Source: Bacteroidaceae bacterium
GTDB lineage: Bacteria > Bacteroidota > Bacteroidia > Bacteroidales > Bacteroidaceae
Reading direction: 5' to 3'
Length of the DNA stretch: 14,079 nucleotides
Assembly (NCBI GenBank): GCA_900765575.1
Contig: CAAFRW010000274.1
Coordinates: forward strand, 1 to 14,079
Position 1 is the stretch's first letter; every line of letters starts with the position of its first letter. The translations under genes were made by a program, and so were the position numbers. Below the pieces are notes generated by a model that worked only from the letters and a program-made list of their open reading frames with translations, was not told where the DNA came from and did no database searches. Shown one piece after another: positions 12,888 to 14,079 of this stretch.

Positions 12888-14079
12888 TTACTTCTTGCAA
12901 GCGCAAGTGGGCTTTATCTGCTTAAAGAAATCATTACCCTTATCGTCTACCAGAATAAATGCCGGGAAGTTTTCCACTTCAATCTTCCAGATAGCTTCCA
13001 TGCCGAGTTCCGGATATTCCACACACTCAATGCTCTTGATATTGTTCTGTGCAAGAATTGCTGCCGGACCGCCGATAGAGCCCAAATAGAAACCACCGTA
13101 CTTTTTACAAGCATCTGTTACTTGCTGACTGCGGTTACCTTTTGCCAACATTATCATGCTGCCGCCATGACTTTGGAACAAGTCTACATACGGGTCCATA
13201 CGTCCGGCAGTAGTCGGGCCCATAGAGCCGCAAGCCATTCCCACCGGAGTTTTAGCCGGACCGGCATAATAGATAGGATGGTCTTTAATATATTGAGGAA
13301 GGTCTTCGCCTCTATCCAAACGTTCTTTCAGCTTAGCATGGGCAATATCGCGACCTACAATAATAGTTCCGTTCAATGACAGACGGGTAGCCACCGGATA
13401 TTTAGTCAACTCTTTCAGGATTTCCGGCATCGGGCGGTTCAAGTCGATTCGTACCGCATTGCCTTCTCCTTCGTTACGGAGTTCAGCCGGAATCAATTCA
13501 CCCGGATTCTCATCCAGCTTCTCAATCCAGATACCGTCCTTGTTAATCTTACATTTGATGTTACGGTCGGCCGAACAGGAAACGCCCAAACCTACCGGAC
13601 AGGAAGCACCGTGGCGCGGCAAGCGGACAATGCGTACATCGTGCGCATAATATTTACCCCCAAACTGAGCGCCCAAACCAATGCGATGCGCCTCTTCGAG
13701 CACTTGTTTCTCCAATTCCACATCACGGAAGGCGCGACCGCCTTCACTTCCCGTAGTCGGCAATTCATCATAATAATGAGTGGAAGCCAGTTTTACGGTC
13801 AGCAAGTTCTTCTCGGCCGAGGTACCTCCAATAACAAATGCGATATGATAAGGAGGACAAGCTGCCGTTCCCAATGTTTTCATCTTTTCTACCAGGAAAG
13901 GAACCAGTGTTCCCGGATTCAAAATCGCTTTTGTCTCCTGATACAAATAAGTTTTATTAGCCGAACCGCCGCCTTTCGTTACGCAAAGGAACTTATACTC
14001 CATTCCCTCGGTTGCTTCGATGTCGATTTGTGCCGGAAGGTTACACTTCGTATTCACTTCATCGTACATAGTAAGCGGA
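12888..14079 (-). CDS. fumA: Fumarate hydratase class I, C-terminal part (5' end outside the window)
   Basis: Class I (iron-sulfur) fumarase interconverts fumarate and malate in the cytoplasm, in the fumarate-respiration and TCA-type branch used by Bacteroides. The frame is open to the window edge (codons for PLT precede the MYDEVNTKCNLPAQ segment), so about 150 residues are missing from a family norm near 546. Counting from that Met, cluster-binding Cys are visible at 71 (GTAACPPYHIAFVIGG) and 165 (VGLGVSCSADRN). Their spacing of 94 equals that between C224 and C318 of E. coli FumA; the third cluster Cys should lie beyond the window. The C-terminal domain is intact (ACGSMGPTTAGRMDPYVDLF, GGSMIMLAKGNRSQQVTDAC) and ends in CACKK. 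E. coli has two class I paralogues (FumA, FumB), so the symbol denotes the class. A strong terminator follows. Confidence 0.95.
   Translation of the reverse strand, partial: PLTMYDEVNTKCNLPAQIDIEATEGMEYKFLCVTKGGGSANKTYLYQETKAILNPGTLVPFLVEKMKTLGTAACPPYHIAFVIGGTSAEKNLLTVKLASTHYYDELPTTGSEGGRAFRDVELEKQVLEEAHRIGLGAQFGGKYYAHDVRIVRLPRHGASCPVGLGVSCSADRNIKCKINKDGIWIEKLDENPGELIPAELRNEGEGNAVRIDLNRPMPEILKELTKYPVATRLSLNGTIIVGRDIAHAKLKERLDRGEDLPQYIKDHPIYYAGPAKTPVGMACGSMGPTTAGRMDPYVDLFQSHGGSMIMLAKGNRSQQVTDACKKYGGFYLGSIGGPAAILAQNNIKSIECVEYPELGMEAIWKIEVENFPAFILVDDKGNDFFKQIKPTCACKK

Overview
The window looks like a Bacteroides (order Bacteroidales) chromosome. Several starts have a good TAnnTTTG -7 element with no Shine-Dalgarno (two with TTTG 20 bp upstream), and the protein families fit the genus: a DUF4450 secreted protein, a 6-bladed beta-propeller lipoprotein, LytTR and LiaF-like membrane proteins, and a two-domain class I fumarase. 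No rRNA, tRNA, CRISPR array or complete insertion sequence was seen. Both ends cut through genes.

Layout. 1-1620 (+): 3' part of a DUF4450 glycosidase-like gene, then a strong terminator and a separate perfect promoter. 1787-2308: non-coding leader with a 22-bp-period degenerate repeat array. 2309-6271 (+): a 1320-residue DUF4062 / STAND NTPase / TPR protein, organised like TEP1/NPHP3-type proteins and like STAND immune receptors; it stands alone. 6596-7198 (-): FRM2/HBN1-like nitroreductase, convergent with it. 7199-7764: divergent intergenic region with a long imperfect inverted repeat. 7765-8934 (+): 6-bladed beta-propeller lipoprotein behind a perfect promoter. 8935-9810: an 876-bp convergent, non-coding region packed with structure: a TGCCNNCAC/GTGNNGGCA hairpin cluster, a 163-bp MITE with perfect 26-bp ends and an 8-bp target duplication, and two more arrays of about 22-bp period. 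9811-10491 (-): small outer-membrane barrel-like protein. 10620-12216 (-): two-gene operon, LiaF-like membrane protein then membrane-anchored LytTR regulator, behind a promoter with phased CCGG dyads. 12378-12599 (-): 73-residue helical protein. 12812-12857: terminator. 12888-14079 (-): C-terminal 72% of class I fumarase.

What stands out. (1) The solitary DUF4062-STAND-TPR gene is the best candidate for a defence or conflict system; the sequence shows the architecture, not the function. (2) Three intergenic arrays have unrelated motifs but share a period of about 22 bp and four clear copies each, suggesting one kind of structure made repeatedly. (3) The MITE is well defined and marks a transposase acting in trans. 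(4) The LiaF/LytTR operon looks like a kinase-less envelope-sensing unit whose likely operator has the 22-bp spacing expected for LytTR sites.
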